Assembly (NCBI RefSeq): GCF_002899895.1
Contig: NZ_PPEI02000003.1
Span: forward strand, 558,001-622,000
DNA length: 64,000 nucleotides
Reading direction: 5' to 3'
Source of the DNA: Chryseobacterium oncorhynchi
GTDB lineage: Bacteria; Bacteroidota; Bacteroidia; Flavobacteriales; Weeksellaceae
Shown here: one piece after another, positions 18,043 to 27,532 of the stretch
Layout: the number at the start of each line of letters is the position of its first letter
Position numbering within the stretch: the first letter of the stretch is position 1
Notes under the pieces: generated by a model
The model's database searches: none
Seen by the model: the letters and a program-made list of their open reading frames with translations, nothing else
Told to the model about the DNA's origin: nothing
Made by a program: the position numbers and the translations under genes

Positions 18043-19084
18043 ATTTTTCATAAAAACAGTACTGGCTCTGGGGATTATTCTCCTGAGCTGTACTTCTTGT
18101 TCAGATGAGGTGATGCAGCCGCTTGATAAAAATGAAGCATATGATCTGAGATTTCCCTCTTATTTTCCGGAAATGACTTTTGATAAATCTGCCAATCCGG
18201 TTACCAAAAATGGAGTAGAACTGGGTAGAAAATTGTTCTATGAGGGAAGGCTTTCCAGAAATAATACAATTTCCTGTGGCTTTTGTCATATTCAGGAAAA
18301 TGCCTTTACCCATCACGGACATACGGTAAGCCACGGTGTTGATGATAGGATAGGAATCAGAAATGCACCTCCTATTCAGAATATGGCATTTCTCAAAAGG
18401 TATATGTGGGATGGGGTGATTCATAATTTAAATGAACAACCCATTATCCCGATGACGGATGTGAATGAAATGGATAGCTCTATGCCGGAAGCTATTTCTA
18501 AAATAAAAGATGATCCAAAGTATAAAAAACTATTCAGTGCAGCCTATGGAGATGAAAATGTAACAGGTGAAAGGATTTTAAAGGCATTATCCCAGTTTAT
18601 GGCATCAATGATTTCTGCCGATTCCAAGTATGACAGATTCAAGCAAGGAAAAGAAAGTCTGACTTCTGAAGAATCTCAGGGAATGGCTTTATTCAACCAG
18701 AAATGCTCGTCTTGCCATAGCGGAGGATTGTTTACTGACGAAAGTTTTAGAAATACAGGAATGTACTACAATAATCAATTTAAAGATGCAGGTCTTCATC
18801 GCGTAACACTGAATCAGAGTGACTGGATGAAATTCCGAGTGCCAAGCTTGAGAAATGTGGAATATACAGCACCCTACATGCATGACGGAAGATTTTATAC
18901 GTTGGAAGCAGTCCTTAATTTTTACTCAGACAATGTAGAAGATAATCCTAATCTGGATCCTCAGCTGAAGCAGAACAATCACATCGGAATTGCGATGAAC
19001 AGTCAGGAGAAGCAATTGATTATTACTTTTCTGAAAACCTTATCCGATAAAGGTTTTATCACCAATCCAAAATTTGCAGAATAA
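18035..19084 (+). CDS. mbnH: MbnH-like di-haem cytochrome c peroxidase-family enzyme
   Basis: 349 residues, exported lipoprotein-like start (LLSCTSC). Two c-type haem sites: CGFCH (about residue 83) and CSSCH (about 227). Flanking motifs GRKLFYEGRLSRNNTISC, FRVPSLRNVEYTAPYMHDGR and LNFYSDN are those of the CcpA/MauG superfamily. MbnH oxidises a Trp of MbnP via a bis-Fe(IV) state. The overlap with mbnP supports obligate pairing. A classical cytochrome c peroxidase is the alternative, but the pairing argues for MbnH. Confidence 0.87.
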   Translation: MTKFFIKTVLALGIILLSCTSCSDEVMQPLDKNEAYDLRFPSYFPEMTFDKSANPVTKNGVELGRKLFYEGRLSRNNTISCGFCHIQENAFTHHGHTVSHGVDDRIGIRNAPPIQNMAFLKRYMWDGVIHNLNEQPIIPMTDVNEMDSSMPEAISKIKDDPKYKKLFSAAYGDENVTGERILKALSQFMASMISADSKYDRFKQGKESLTSEESQGMALFNQKCSSCHSGGLFTDESFRNTGMYYNNQFKDAGLHRVTLNQSDWMKFRVPSLRNVEYTAPYMHDGRFYTLEAVLNFYSDNVEDNPNLDPQLKQNNHIGIAMNSQEKQLIITFLKTLSDKGFITNPKFAE

Positions 19085-19097
19085 TTTAAATACAGAC

Positions 19098-20045
19098 ATG
19101 AAGAAGATCATTTTAATCATAAGTATGGTTCTATTTACAGTGAGCCAGGCAAAAACAATCAGGGACAGCGCTGATATTTCACAGAATAATTTTAGGACAA
19201 TAGATTTTGATGACGATTGTGACGCCTGCGGTTGTGCTGCAGGAAACGGTTCATCCGGTTTTGAATCCTTATTGAATCCACAATTTATAGGAATTAAATA
19301 TTTTGCACAGCATTACAAAGCAAAGGAAAATTTATTTGTAAAAGATTTGACACAGGATCAGTATTTCAATACATTACAGCTTTGGGGAAAGATACCATTA
19401 ACCCAAAAACTGAGTGTATATGCAAGCTTGCCATTCCATTTTCATGAGAAGAAAACAGCGCAGGGTGATATCAGAATTAATGGGATCGGAGATCTGAATC
19501 TGATGGGAATTTATAAGCTTTTTAATTCTAAGGATAGTTTTCATCAGCTAAGTGGAGGATTAGGAGTAAAGATTCCTTTGGGGAAATTTGATGAAAAAGG
19601 AATCTCAGGGGTTAACCCAAGTTTTCAGTTGGGAACCGGAAGCTGGGATTATCAGGCAGCGCTGAACTATAAATTTCAAAAGAATAAAATCGCAGTATTG
19701 ATCAATACAGATTATACCATAAAAACGGAAAATAAAAAGAACTATCGTTTCGGAAACCAATGGAACTATGCTGCTACAGGGTTTTATCAGATTGCAGGAA
19801 ATAAAAAGACTATTTTTTCTGCAAAAGCAGGAATTCAGGGAGAAGTATATGCTCAAAACAAACAGTTTGATGAAGCTTTACCCAATACAGCAGGAAGTGC
19901 TTTATATGGAAAACTGGGATTTGAAGCTTCTTATAAAAAATTCAGTCTGGGAAGTGAAATCATGCTACCGGCCTATACACATCTTGCCGGAGGAGATATT
20001 GAAGCGAAATCTCGTTTCAGTGTTTTTGTAAACATTGGAATATAA
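19098..20045 (+). CDS. Outer-membrane beta-barrel of the MbnP/MbnH locus
   Basis: 315 residues from the ATG at 19098, which heads a normal signal peptide (MKKIILIISMVLFTVSQAK). The mature N-terminus carries a compact acidic Cys motif, DFDDDCDACGCAAGNG (about residues 36-51), a likely metal-binding tag. The remainder has alternating amphipathic strands ending in an aromatic-rich C-terminus, as in outer-membrane barrels. Fourteen bases follow mbnH, so it belongs to the same operon; an outer-membrane component for copper is plausible but unproven. Confidence 0.7.
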   Translation: MKKIILIISMVLFTVSQAKTIRDSADISQNNFRTIDFDDDCDACGCAAGNGSSGFESLLNPQFIGIKYFAQHYKAKENLFVKDLTQDQYFNTLQLWGKIPLTQKLSVYASLPFHFHEKKTAQGDIRINGIGDLNLMGIYKLFNSKDSFHQLSGGLGVKIPLGKFDEKGISGVNPSFQLGTGSWDYQAALNYKFQKNKIAVLINTDYTIKTENKKNYRFGNQWNYAATGFYQIAGNKKTIFSAKAGIQGEVYAQNKQFDEALPNTAGSALYGKLGFEASYKKFSLGSEIMLPAYTHLAGGDIEAKSRFSVFVNIGI

Positions 20046-20058
20046 TTTCTACTGAAAG

Positions 20059-20120
20059 CAAAGTTTAATTTTTAGAATCTATCATCCTTAAGGTTGAGGT
20101 CCTCTAAAAATTAAACTTTG
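20059..20120. repeat. Perfect 18-bp inverted repeat after the MbnPH operon
   Basis: Arms at 20059-20076 and 20103-20120 are exact reverse complements (CAAAGTTTAATTTTTAGA) with a 26-base loop that itself contains CCTTAAGG. It is AT-rich and lacks a GC clamp, so it is either an unusual terminator for the operon ending at 20045 or a small repeat. Confidence 0.6.
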
Positions 20121-20263
20121 TATTTTAAAAAATCAACATTAAAAATTTCACTAAGCTCCAGGACGGCTTTAATAATCTTATATCTAAAACCAAATTTTAA
20201 AGTCATCCTGTTTATGATATTGTAAATCATTTTGTTATTTAGGGCTATATATTAATAATTGTT

Positions 20264-20271
20264 TATCTTTG
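20264..20271 (+). promoter_or_regulatory. -7 box of the cobalamin operon
   Basis: TATCTTTG fits TAnnTTTG and lies just before the riboswitch, as expected for a leader that starts with the aptamer. Confidence 0.6.
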
Positions 20272-20277
20272 CCGAAA

Positions 20278-20440
20278 TTTGGTGAGCCCTAAAAAGCTCT
20301 TAAAAGGGAATCCGGTGAAAATCCGGAACAGACCCGCTGCTGTAAGCTCCACACCAAAGTTTTTGAAGAATATATCCACTGTTTTTTAATGGGAAGGATT
20401 TCAAAAATGGAGTAAGTCAGAAGACCTGCCAGAAAATATA
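20278..20440 (+). promoter_or_regulatory. Cobalamin (B12) riboswitch
   Basis: The conserved blocks of the AdoCbl aptamer occur in order: ATTTGGTGAGCCC, AAAAGGGAATCCGGTGAAAA, CGGAACAGACCCGCTGCTGT (the B12-box region), then GGAGTAAGTCAG and AAGACCTGCC. About 120 bases of leader follow before the receptor start; it contains GCAGTAACAGCTGTGC, which can fold and may be the expression platform. It represses the downstream uptake operon when cobalamin is plentiful. Confidence 0.92.
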
Positions 20441-20559
20441 AACGTTTGACGCTTTCGTGGAATAAAGCTTAGGACTACAATGATTCTGTGCAGTAACAGC
20501 TGTGCCTTGTCGTTGCTTTCTTATATCCATTGGCGTTATCATTATTCCTGAATGAGCTA

Positions 20560-22611
20560 ATGGTGCCAAAACCGACTACATCTCAATTTCATAAGGTTGT
20601 TTTCACAGTATTTGTGTTAACATCTCAATTCTTGTTTTCCCAAACGAAGAAAAAAGACAGCATTAAGGAAGAAACCATTAAGGTTGTCAATATTTATAAA
20701 AAGAACTATAAAGAAATACTTCCTGCTCAGATCTTACAGGGTGAAGAGCTTGAAAGGCTGAACAGCCACTCTGTGGCAGATGCTTTGCGGTATTTCTCCG
20801 GAGTTCAGATCAAAGACTATGGAGGAATGGGTGGTTTGAAGACCGTTAATATCCGAAGTATGGGAAGCCAGCACGTAGGGGTTTTCTATGATGGAATTCA
20901 ATTGGGGAACGCTCAAAATGGAGTCGTAGATTTAGGAAGATATTCTTTGGATGATCTGGAGGAAATTTCATTATACAACGGACAAAAGAGTGAGATTTTC
21001 CAGCCCGCAAAGGATTTTGGATCATCGGGATCTATTTATTTACAGCCCAAAACACCCGTATTCACAGGAAACAGAAAAACTAATCTCACGATAAGGGCAA
21101 AAAGTGCTTCCATTGATTTATTTAACCCCTCTTTCCGTTTAGAACAAAAGATTTCAAAAAGAATTTCTGCAAGCGTTAGTGCCGAGTTTCTGCAAAGTGA
21201 TGGACTTTACAAATTTCGTTATACCAGAAAATATCCTAATGGGGAAACTGCTACCGATACAATTGCTAAAAGATATGATTCTGATATTAAGGCAAAACGT
21301 TTTGAAACATCAGTTAATGGTACTTTAAATAATGGAAGCTGGAATGTACGTGGCTACGGTTATATTTCAGATCGTGGTATTCCGGCGCCTATTGTAAAAT
21401 ACCGTTTTAAGGCAAGAGGAGCGAGAATGCTTGATGAAAATTATTTTGTACAGGCAAATTTTAGGAAAAAACTATTTCCAAAGTTTGAAACCCAATTAAA
21501 GGCAAAATTCGCCTACGATTATACTCATTTCAACGATACGGTATTGGCTCAGACTGTTAAAAGTTCAATAAATACTTATATTCAAAAGGAAGTATATCTT
21601 TCTTCTTCCAATTTATATTCTATTAATTCCAATTGGGATGTCAGTTTAAATGGTGACTTTCAGTACAATAATCTGAATGCAGATTTAACAAACTTTACCT
21701 ATCCTACCCGTTATACGACGCTTGTAGCATTGGCTACCACCTATCAATGGAACAGATTCAAGTTTCTGGGAAGCCTATTGGGGACCTTTACCTTTGAGGA
21801 AGTAAGAAGAAATAAAAGACCTGATGACAGGAGAGAATGGACACCGGCTCTATTTATGAGCTATCAGCCTGCTGCCATTCCGGAGCTTACCCTTAGAGCT
21901 TTCTATAAAAAGATTTTCAGGCTGCCAACTTTTAATGACCTGTATTACACCAATATCGGAAGTACCTATCTGGAACCCGAATTTACCTTTCAGCATGATA
22001 TCGGATTTACCTATCAAAAAAAATATGATAATTCTTTATTAAAGTCATTTTATGTGAAAGTAGACGGATATTATAACAGAGTGAAAGATAAGATTGTTGC
22101 AGTACCTACTGTGAATATGTTCCGCTGGATGATGGTCAACCTTGGAAGAGTTGAAATTATTGGAGCAGACGTAAATGTTCAGGCAGAAATGATGCTAGGA
22201 AAAGTAAAGCTCAGGCCATTACTATCCTATACTTATCAAAGTGCAAAAGATAAGACCGATAAAGGATGGGGAATTATTCCCGGAGATACTTTTTATGGGC
22301 AGCAAATTCCTTATACCCCTTGGCATAGCGGATCTTTTACCATGATGGCTGACTATAAGGATTGGGGATTCAATTATAGTATGATCTACGTAGGAAAGCG
22401 TTATGACGGTCAGATGGATAATATTCAGTACAATTTTGTTCAGCCGTGGTATACCCATGATCTTTCCGTTCAAAAAAAATTGAGTTTGGCCGGGCACCCA
22501 TTTAAGATTAACCTTGAAATGAATAATGTTTTTAATCAATATTATGATGTTGTACAGAATTATCCTATGCCGGGAAGAAACTTTAGACTCACTTTAAACT
22601 TCACCTTATGA
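20560..22611 (+). CDS. btuB: BtuB-like TonB-dependent cobalamin receptor
   Basis: 683 residues from the ATG at 20560; the in-frame TTG at 20530 is less likely. Signal peptide to about LFSQ. Plug domain with ILQGEELERLNSHSVADAL, GVQIKDYGGMGGLKTVNIR and FYDGIQLGNAQNG; barrel ending in an aromatic strand (FRLTLNFTL). The riboswitch directly upstream and the btuG-like gene overlapping its stop (ATGA) identify cobalamin, or another corrinoid, as substrate. It moves the vitamin across the outer membrane using TonB energy. Confidence 0.9.
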   Translation: MVPKPTTSQFHKVVFTVFVLTSQFLFSQTKKKDSIKEETIKVVNIYKKNYKEILPAQILQGEELERLNSHSVADALRYFSGVQIKDYGGMGGLKTVNIRSMGSQHVGVFYDGIQLGNAQNGVVDLGRYSLDDLEEISLYNGQKSEIFQPAKDFGSSGSIYLQPKTPVFTGNRKTNLTIRAKSASIDLFNPSFRLEQKISKRISASVSAEFLQSDGLYKFRYTRKYPNGETATDTIAKRYDSDIKAKRFETSVNGTLNNGSWNVRGYGYISDRGIPAPIVKYRFKARGARMLDENYFVQANFRKKLFPKFETQLKAKFAYDYTHFNDTVLAQTVKSSINTYIQKEVYLSSSNLYSINSNWDVSLNGDFQYNNLNADLTNFTYPTRYTTLVALATTYQWNRFKFLGSLLGTFTFEEVRRNKRPDDRREWTPALFMSYQPAAIPELTLRAFYKKIFRLPTFNDLYYTNIGSTYLEPEFTFQHDIGFTYQKKYDNSLLKSFYVKVDGYYNRVKDKIVAVPTVNMFRWMMVNLGRVEIIGADVNVQAEMMLGKVKLRPLLSYTYQSAKDKTDKGWGIIPGDTFYGQQIPYTPWHSGSFTMMADYKDWGFNYSMIYVGKRYDGQMDNIQYNFVQPWYTHDLSVQKKLSLAGHPFKINLEMNNVFNQYYDVVQNYPMPGRNFRLTLNFTL

Positions 22612-23744
22612 GAAAACTGAATATCTTTTTTTTACTTTTTGCATTGGTTTCTCTTGTGGCCTGCCGTACGGACGAAATCGTGATTCCTATGGAGGTGGTA
22701 GATGGTCTTGCTCCTGCTGAAAATACAGCCATAAAAGGGTTTTATGTATTGAATGAAGGGAATATGGGAAGTAACAAATGTACATTGGATTTTTTTGATT
22801 ATACCAAAGGAACCTACTACAGGAATATCTATGCAGAAATTAATCCAAATGTTTTAAAAGAATTGGGAGATGTGGGAAATGACATTAAAATCTATGGTGG
22901 TAAGTTATACATTGTGGTGAATGTTTCCAACACCATTGAAGTTCTTGATGCCAAGACTGCCAAGCGCATAAAATCAATTCATTTGCAGAACTGCAGATAC
23001 TTAGCATTCAATAATGGAAAAGCTTATGCCAGCAGCTATGTGGGTCCTGTAGACATCAATCCCAATGCGCCTAAGGGAAAAGTAGTGGAAATTGATACTG
23101 CATCTCTTGCCATCCAACGAGAAGTAACTGTAGGATATCAGCCTGAGGAAATGGAAATCGTAGGCAATAAGCTGTTTGTAGCTAATTCCGGAGGATATAT
23201 GGTTCCGAATTATGACAGAACAGTTTCCGTTATAGATTTAAATAATTTTACAGAAACCCAAAAGATTGATGTTGCTATTAATCTTCATCGTCTTAAAAAA
23301 GATAACTATGGAGACTTGTATGTAAGCTCAAGAGGAGATTACTATGATGTTCCCTCAAATTTATATTTGATAGATGCTGCTACAGGAGCAATAAAAAAAG
23401 ACTTTCACCTTGCAGTCAATGAAATGACAATCGTCAATGACAAGCTCTATTTCTACGGAAACGAATTCAATTACAATACCCATACCTACAAGAAAACATT
23501 CGGAATCATTGATGTAAAGACCGAGCAGATTATTGCCAACAGAATTGTTGATCCGGAATATGAAGCCATCATTAAGACTCCTTACGGAATTGCAGTAAAT
23601 CCAATCACAGAAGATATTTATATAACTGATGCCAGGAATTATGTATCAATGGGATATGTGTATTGTTTTGATAAAAACGGACATTTTAAATGGAAAACAG
23701 AGGGTGGAAATATCCCTGCCCATTTCGCTTTTCTATATAAATAA
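22608..23744 (+). CDS. btuG: BtuG-like surface B12-binding beta-propeller lipoprotein
   Basis: 378 residues, overlapping btuB by 4 bases. Lipobox LVAC (about residue 19). Repeated blades of YncE/DUF5074 type: FYVLNEGNMGSNKCTLDFFDY, NDIKIYGGKLYIVVNVSNTIEVLD, VGYQPEEMEIVGNKLFVANSGG, GIAVNPITEDIYITDA, consistent with a seven-bladed propeller. In Bacteroides BtuG caps BtuB at the cell surface and captures B12 with very high affinity. Gene order and riboswitch control match that system. Confidence 0.85.
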   Translation: MRKLNIFFLLFALVSLVACRTDEIVIPMEVVDGLAPAENTAIKGFYVLNEGNMGSNKCTLDFFDYTKGTYYRNIYAEINPNVLKELGDVGNDIKIYGGKLYIVVNVSNTIEVLDAKTAKRIKSIHLQNCRYLAFNNGKAYASSYVGPVDINPNAPKGKVVEIDTASLAIQREVTVGYQPEEMEIVGNKLFVANSGGYMVPNYDRTVSVIDLNNFTETQKIDVAINLHRLKKDNYGDLYVSSRGDYYDVPSNLYLIDAATGAIKKDFHLAVNEMTIVNDKLYFYGNEFNYNTHTYKKTFGIIDVKTEQIIANRIVDPEYEAIIKTPYGIAVNPITEDIYITDARNYVSMGYVYCFDKNGHFKWKTEGGNIPAHFAFLYK

Positions 23745-23758
23745 TAAAACTGAAAGAC

Positions 23759-24955
23759 ATGAATAAAAGAACTGCTAATTATGTAAAAACCGGAGCTTTA
23801 TCACTTCTTTTTGTAGGAATGATAGCTTCCTGTAAACATGATGATAATGAATTTTCCTTTAACGGATTAGATGATTCTTACACCATTGAGCGCTTTAAAG
23901 TACTGAATATTCCAACCAATATTTCAGGAAACTTTACATGGAGTATTAATGACTCTATTATTTCCAATAACTCAGAATTGGAATTCATCAGTGCAAAAGC
24001 AGACGCTTTTCCTTTAACATTAAAAATTGGACATAATGGTGAGGAAAAAGTGTATCATTCTAAAATTGTTGTGACCAAAGAAACAGGAACCTTAAGTAAA
24101 TACATCGCCAAGGTACTTGATTTTCGTCCAGCTGTAGGGCAGTTCATGAATGAAATTCCTGAATATGTTCAAGGAAACACGGCTGCAGATATGCTTCAGA
24201 AAGCCAACGGATCTCTAGTGGGTTCCAATTCTACAATGCTAAGTCTTGGAGGCTTCGGAGGATATGTAGTATTTGGATTTGATCATACCATACCCAATTT
24301 AAACGGAAGAGATTTTAAGATTCTGGGAAATGCGTTCTTTGGAAATGCCTCCAATGATCCCCGCTCAGGAAGCTGTGAGCCGGGAATTATTATGGTTGCC
24401 TACGACAGAAACAAAAACGGAAAACCCGATGACAATGAATGGTATGAAATTGCGGGTAGCGAATATTTTAAAAATACAACAACAAAGGACTACAGCATAA
24501 CTTATTTCAAACCCAATGAAAATAAAGTTCCTGTTCCTGGAAATGATGGCTGGCAGACCGATATCGAATACATCAAATGGCAGGATAATCTTGGGAATAG
24601 CGGATTTAAAACTAAGAATACATTCCACGCACAAAGCTACTATCCTTTGTGGTTTTCAGACGCTTCCTACGGATTTACAGGAACCAGACTTAAAGACAAT
24701 TTTTATGACCAAAGCGGGACTGGGACGTATTGGGTAGGGAAGTCATATGATTTTGGATATGCTGATAATGCTCCCAATACGGATGAAGCTTCCAATATTG
24801 ATATTTCGTGGGCTGTTGACCGTAACGGAAGATATGTGAAACTCCCGGGAATTGATTTTGTAAGAGTGCACACAGGAATCAATCAGGAAGCCGGATGGCT
24901 TGGTGAAGTTTCCACGGAAGTTGCCGGAGCCTACGATCTACATTATAAAAAATAA
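23759..24955 (+). CDS. Surface lipoprotein of the cobalamin operon
   Basis: 398 residues. Lipobox IASC (about residue 24). N-terminal Ig/PKD-like part with W-S-I-N-D (about 35-110), then a conserved domain with VLDFRPAVGQFMNEIPEY, LGGFGGYVVFGFDHTI, DFKILGNAFFGN and DRNKNGKPDDNEWYEIAGSEY, the last an EF-hand-like calcium loop. Proteins like this are annotated as cell surface protein beside B12 receptors in Bacteroidota. Fifteen bases follow btuG. Corrinoid capture is plausible; its own function is not established. Confidence 0.7.
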   Translation: MNKRTANYVKTGALSLLFVGMIASCKHDDNEFSFNGLDDSYTIERFKVLNIPTNISGNFTWSINDSIISNNSELEFISAKADAFPLTLKIGHNGEEKVYHSKIVVTKETGTLSKYIAKVLDFRPAVGQFMNEIPEYVQGNTAADMLQKANGSLVGSNSTMLSLGGFGGYVVFGFDHTIPNLNGRDFKILGNAFFGNASNDPRSGSCEPGIIMVAYDRNKNGKPDDNEWYEIAGSEYFKNTTTKDYSITYFKPNENKVPVPGNDGWQTDIEYIKWQDNLGNSGFKTKNTFHAQSYYPLWFSDASYGFTGTRLKDNFYDQSGTGTYWVGKSYDFGYADNAPNTDEASNIDISWAVDRNGRYVKLPGIDFVRVHTGINQEAGWLGEVSTEVAGAYDLHYKK

Positions 24956-24984
24956 TTCAACGAAATAATTTAAATTAATAAAAA

Positions 24985-27264
24985 ATGAAAAAGTTTTACA
25001 TTTTTACCATGCTTTTTCTGTTTGCATTGTTCACAAATGCTCAGATGAAAGTACAGGGTGTACCCCGAAATGATCTTTCAGGGAATACTCAGTTAAATAT
25101 CATTAATAATACAACGACTACGATCAGTTTTTCTGATGTGCAGTATTGGGTAGGAACAGGTTCCAATCAGGCTGCATTTGTTGTACAGTGGAATGACAGT
25201 AAAAACCCTGATGCATTGGTATGGGGATTTAAATGGGACGGAAATGCTACCGGAGAAGATATGCTTAAGGCTATTGCAAAGGCAGATCATAGATTTTATA
25301 CATTATTATATCAGGGAACTCAGTTTGGAACCGCAATAGGAGGGATTGGCTTTGACCTGAACGGACAGAACAGCAGAGCGCTTATTAAAGGTGGAAATGC
25401 TACCTATCCGTTATATCCGTTAGATGGTATTGTAAACACTACAGCCTATGATTTTGATGAGTATGTAGCTCAGGATACTAATGATCATTGGAATGCGGGA
25501 TGGTATAACGGGTTCTGGTCATATTGGGTGAAAGATCCTACAGATGCAGACTTTGGTTTTTCAGGAGTAGGAGCTACTTCTCGTGTGCTTCAAAATGGTT
25601 CATGGGATGTATGGAATTATAGTCCTATGTCAGGATCATTCCCAATTTCTTCTACAATGACACCTGTTTCTCCTTACGTAAGTTCTACAAACTTTACCAA
25701 CGGATTCTTTATGGTGAATGAAGATTGGTACGGACATACAAACGGTTCTGTTAACTTCATTGATAATAACGGACAGATCACTAACCGTGTTTATAGCAAT
25801 GCGAATAACAATCATGCTTTTGGAGCCACTACACAATTCGGAACAATCTATGGAGATAAATTCTATTTTGTATCTAAGCAGGCTGCTGATGCGGGAGATG
25901 CACAATATACACCCGGTGGTAGATTAGTCATTGCAAATGCACAAACCATGCAGAAAATTGCAGGATTCAATGATATTGGAGGTGGAGATGGAAGATCTTT
26001 CCTGGGAGTGAACGAACACAAAGGATATATTGGTGCTTCCAATGGTATTTTTTTATTTAATATTGATAATCTGCAGGTTGGAAGCCTCATAACCGGAACA
26101 GGCGGAGGAAGTCAGTATGCAGGACAGATTGGGAATATGATCCGTACATCAAAATATGTTTTTGCAGTGAAGCAGGGTGCAGGTATTTTAGTGATCGATC
26201 CTAATACAGATACTGTAGTAAATACAATTGCTGGACCTTTTATTTCTATTGCTCAGGCAAAAGATGGAAGCGTTTGGGCAATTCAGAAGCAGAAATTAGC
26301 CAATATAGACCCAGCAACTCTTGCACCACAATATTATAATATTCCTACTACAACATACTCAGATTCATGGGGAGCATGGAATGCAGGAAGCTTTACAGCA
26401 AGTAATACAGAAAATACTTTATATTGGATTAAAGGCGGAAGCGGATTTGTTGCAGGAAATCAAATTGTTAAGTTTGACGTTACCACAAAAGGATTTAACG
26501 AGACATTTATTACACTTCCCGGACAAACAGGGAGCTTTAAGCAGATTCCTTATGGAGCAGCATTGCGTGTAAATCCATCCACCGGAAATCTTATCCTGAA
26601 TACCACAGAAAGTGGATTTGGTGCTCATTTTCAAAAGAACTGGATTCATACATTTAATGCTACCGGTAGCCTGATTAATACCAGAACACTGGATGATTAT
26701 TATTGGTTCCCATCATTAGCAGTATTCCCGGATAATACAGCCCCAACTGTAAGCAATACTTTCCCGACACAGTTAACAGCCTCAAGTGCGACTTCCATTG
26801 ATTTGAAAACAATGGTTTCTGACGATGATAGCTTTGGGTCATCTATTATTAAATCTGTGAAATCAAACAGTAATCCTACTGTGGTCTCTGCAGAAATTAA
26901 TGCCAATGAAGAACTGGTAATTACACCAATAACTTCTGGAACCGCTAATATTGTAATTAGTTTCAATTCTAATGGTAAGGTTGTTGACAAAACACTTACA
27001 GTAAACAGTTCTGGAGCTACTTTAGCAACTGCTGAGGTGAAGAAACTTGAATTTGGTATTTATCCGAATCCGGTTACAGACATCCTTTATATCAAAACAC
27101 AGGAAAAAGTAATCAATGTAGCAATATATGACGCTTCTGGTAAATTAGTTAACACACAGTTCAGCAATGGACAAGTAAATGTAAGCATGTTACCAAAAGG
27201 AATGTATATTCTGAAAGCAGTAACTGACAAAGCAGTATATCAACAAAAACTGATTAAAAATTAA
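24985..27264 (+). CDS. Secreted DUF5074/beta-propeller protein with T9SS sorting domain
   Basis: 759 residues with a signal peptide ending at TNAQ (about residue 20). N-terminal region (about 45-170) with AFVVQWNDSKNPDALVWGFKWDG; then propeller repeats of the DUF5074 type (NGFFMVNEDWYGHTNGSVNFI, ISIAQAKDGSVWAIQKQKL); an Ig-like segment (about 585-675); and a type A sorting domain at the C-terminus (FGIYPNPVTDILYI..GMYILKAVTD). Fourth gene of the riboswitch operon, so probably a surface-anchored corrinoid-binding accessory exported by T9SS. The strong terminator at 27292 closes the operon. Confidence 0.75.
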   Translation: MKKFYIFTMLFLFALFTNAQMKVQGVPRNDLSGNTQLNIINNTTTTISFSDVQYWVGTGSNQAAFVVQWNDSKNPDALVWGFKWDGNATGEDMLKAIAKADHRFYTLLYQGTQFGTAIGGIGFDLNGQNSRALIKGGNATYPLYPLDGIVNTTAYDFDEYVAQDTNDHWNAGWYNGFWSYWVKDPTDADFGFSGVGATSRVLQNGSWDVWNYSPMSGSFPISSTMTPVSPYVSSTNFTNGFFMVNEDWYGHTNGSVNFIDNNGQITNRVYSNANNNHAFGATTQFGTIYGDKFYFVSKQAADAGDAQYTPGGRLVIANAQTMQKIAGFNDIGGGDGRSFLGVNEHKGYIGASNGIFLFNIDNLQVGSLITGTGGGSQYAGQIGNMIRTSKYVFAVKQGAGILVIDPNTDTVVNTIAGPFISIAQAKDGSVWAIQKQKLANIDPATLAPQYYNIPTTTYSDSWGAWNAGSFTASNTENTLYWIKGGSGFVAGNQIVKFDVTTKGFNETFITLPGQTGSFKQIPYGAALRVNPSTGNLILNTTESGFGAHFQKNWIHTFNATGSLINTRTLDDYYWFPSLAVFPDNTAPTVSNTFPTQLTASSATSIDLKTMVSDDDSFGSSIIKSVKSNSNPTVVSAEINANEELVITPITSGTANIVISFNSNGKVVDKTLTVNSSGATLATAEVKKLEFGIYPNPVTDILYIKTQEKVINVAIYDASGKLVNTQFSNGQVNVSMLPKGMYILKAVTDKAVYQQKLIKN

Positions 27265-27291
27265 TTTAGCATAGCTAATTTTGTTTCATTT

Positions 27292-27323
27292 AGCCCCGGC
27301 CAATTATTGGCCGGGGCTTTTTT
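27292..27323 (+). terminator. Strong terminator of the cobalamin operon
   Basis: Perfect GC-rich hairpin (AGCCCCGGCCAA / TTGGCCGGGGCT, 3-base loop) followed by six T. Confidence 0.9.
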
Positions 27324-27485
27324 ATAAAATAACAATTAATCAACAATATGATGGAGAGTAATCTTATTTAATCAATGGTAATTTATATAACAATGCTTAA
27401 TTATTATATACCTTTTAATCAGTACAAGTAAAGAACTATTGAGAAGTAAATTACCATTAAGCCTGTCTGATGTAGGTATAAAATA

Positions 27486-27516
27486 AAAACGGCTGACTTA
27501 AAAAAGCCAGCCGTTT
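27486..27516 (-). terminator. Terminator of T9SS cargo gene 1
   Basis: Hairpin AAACGGCTG / CAGCCGTTT with A/T tracts on both sides, 17 bases after the stop of the minus-strand gene at 27533. Confidence 0.75.
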
Positions 27517-27532
27517 CTAGGGTTTAAAAATT

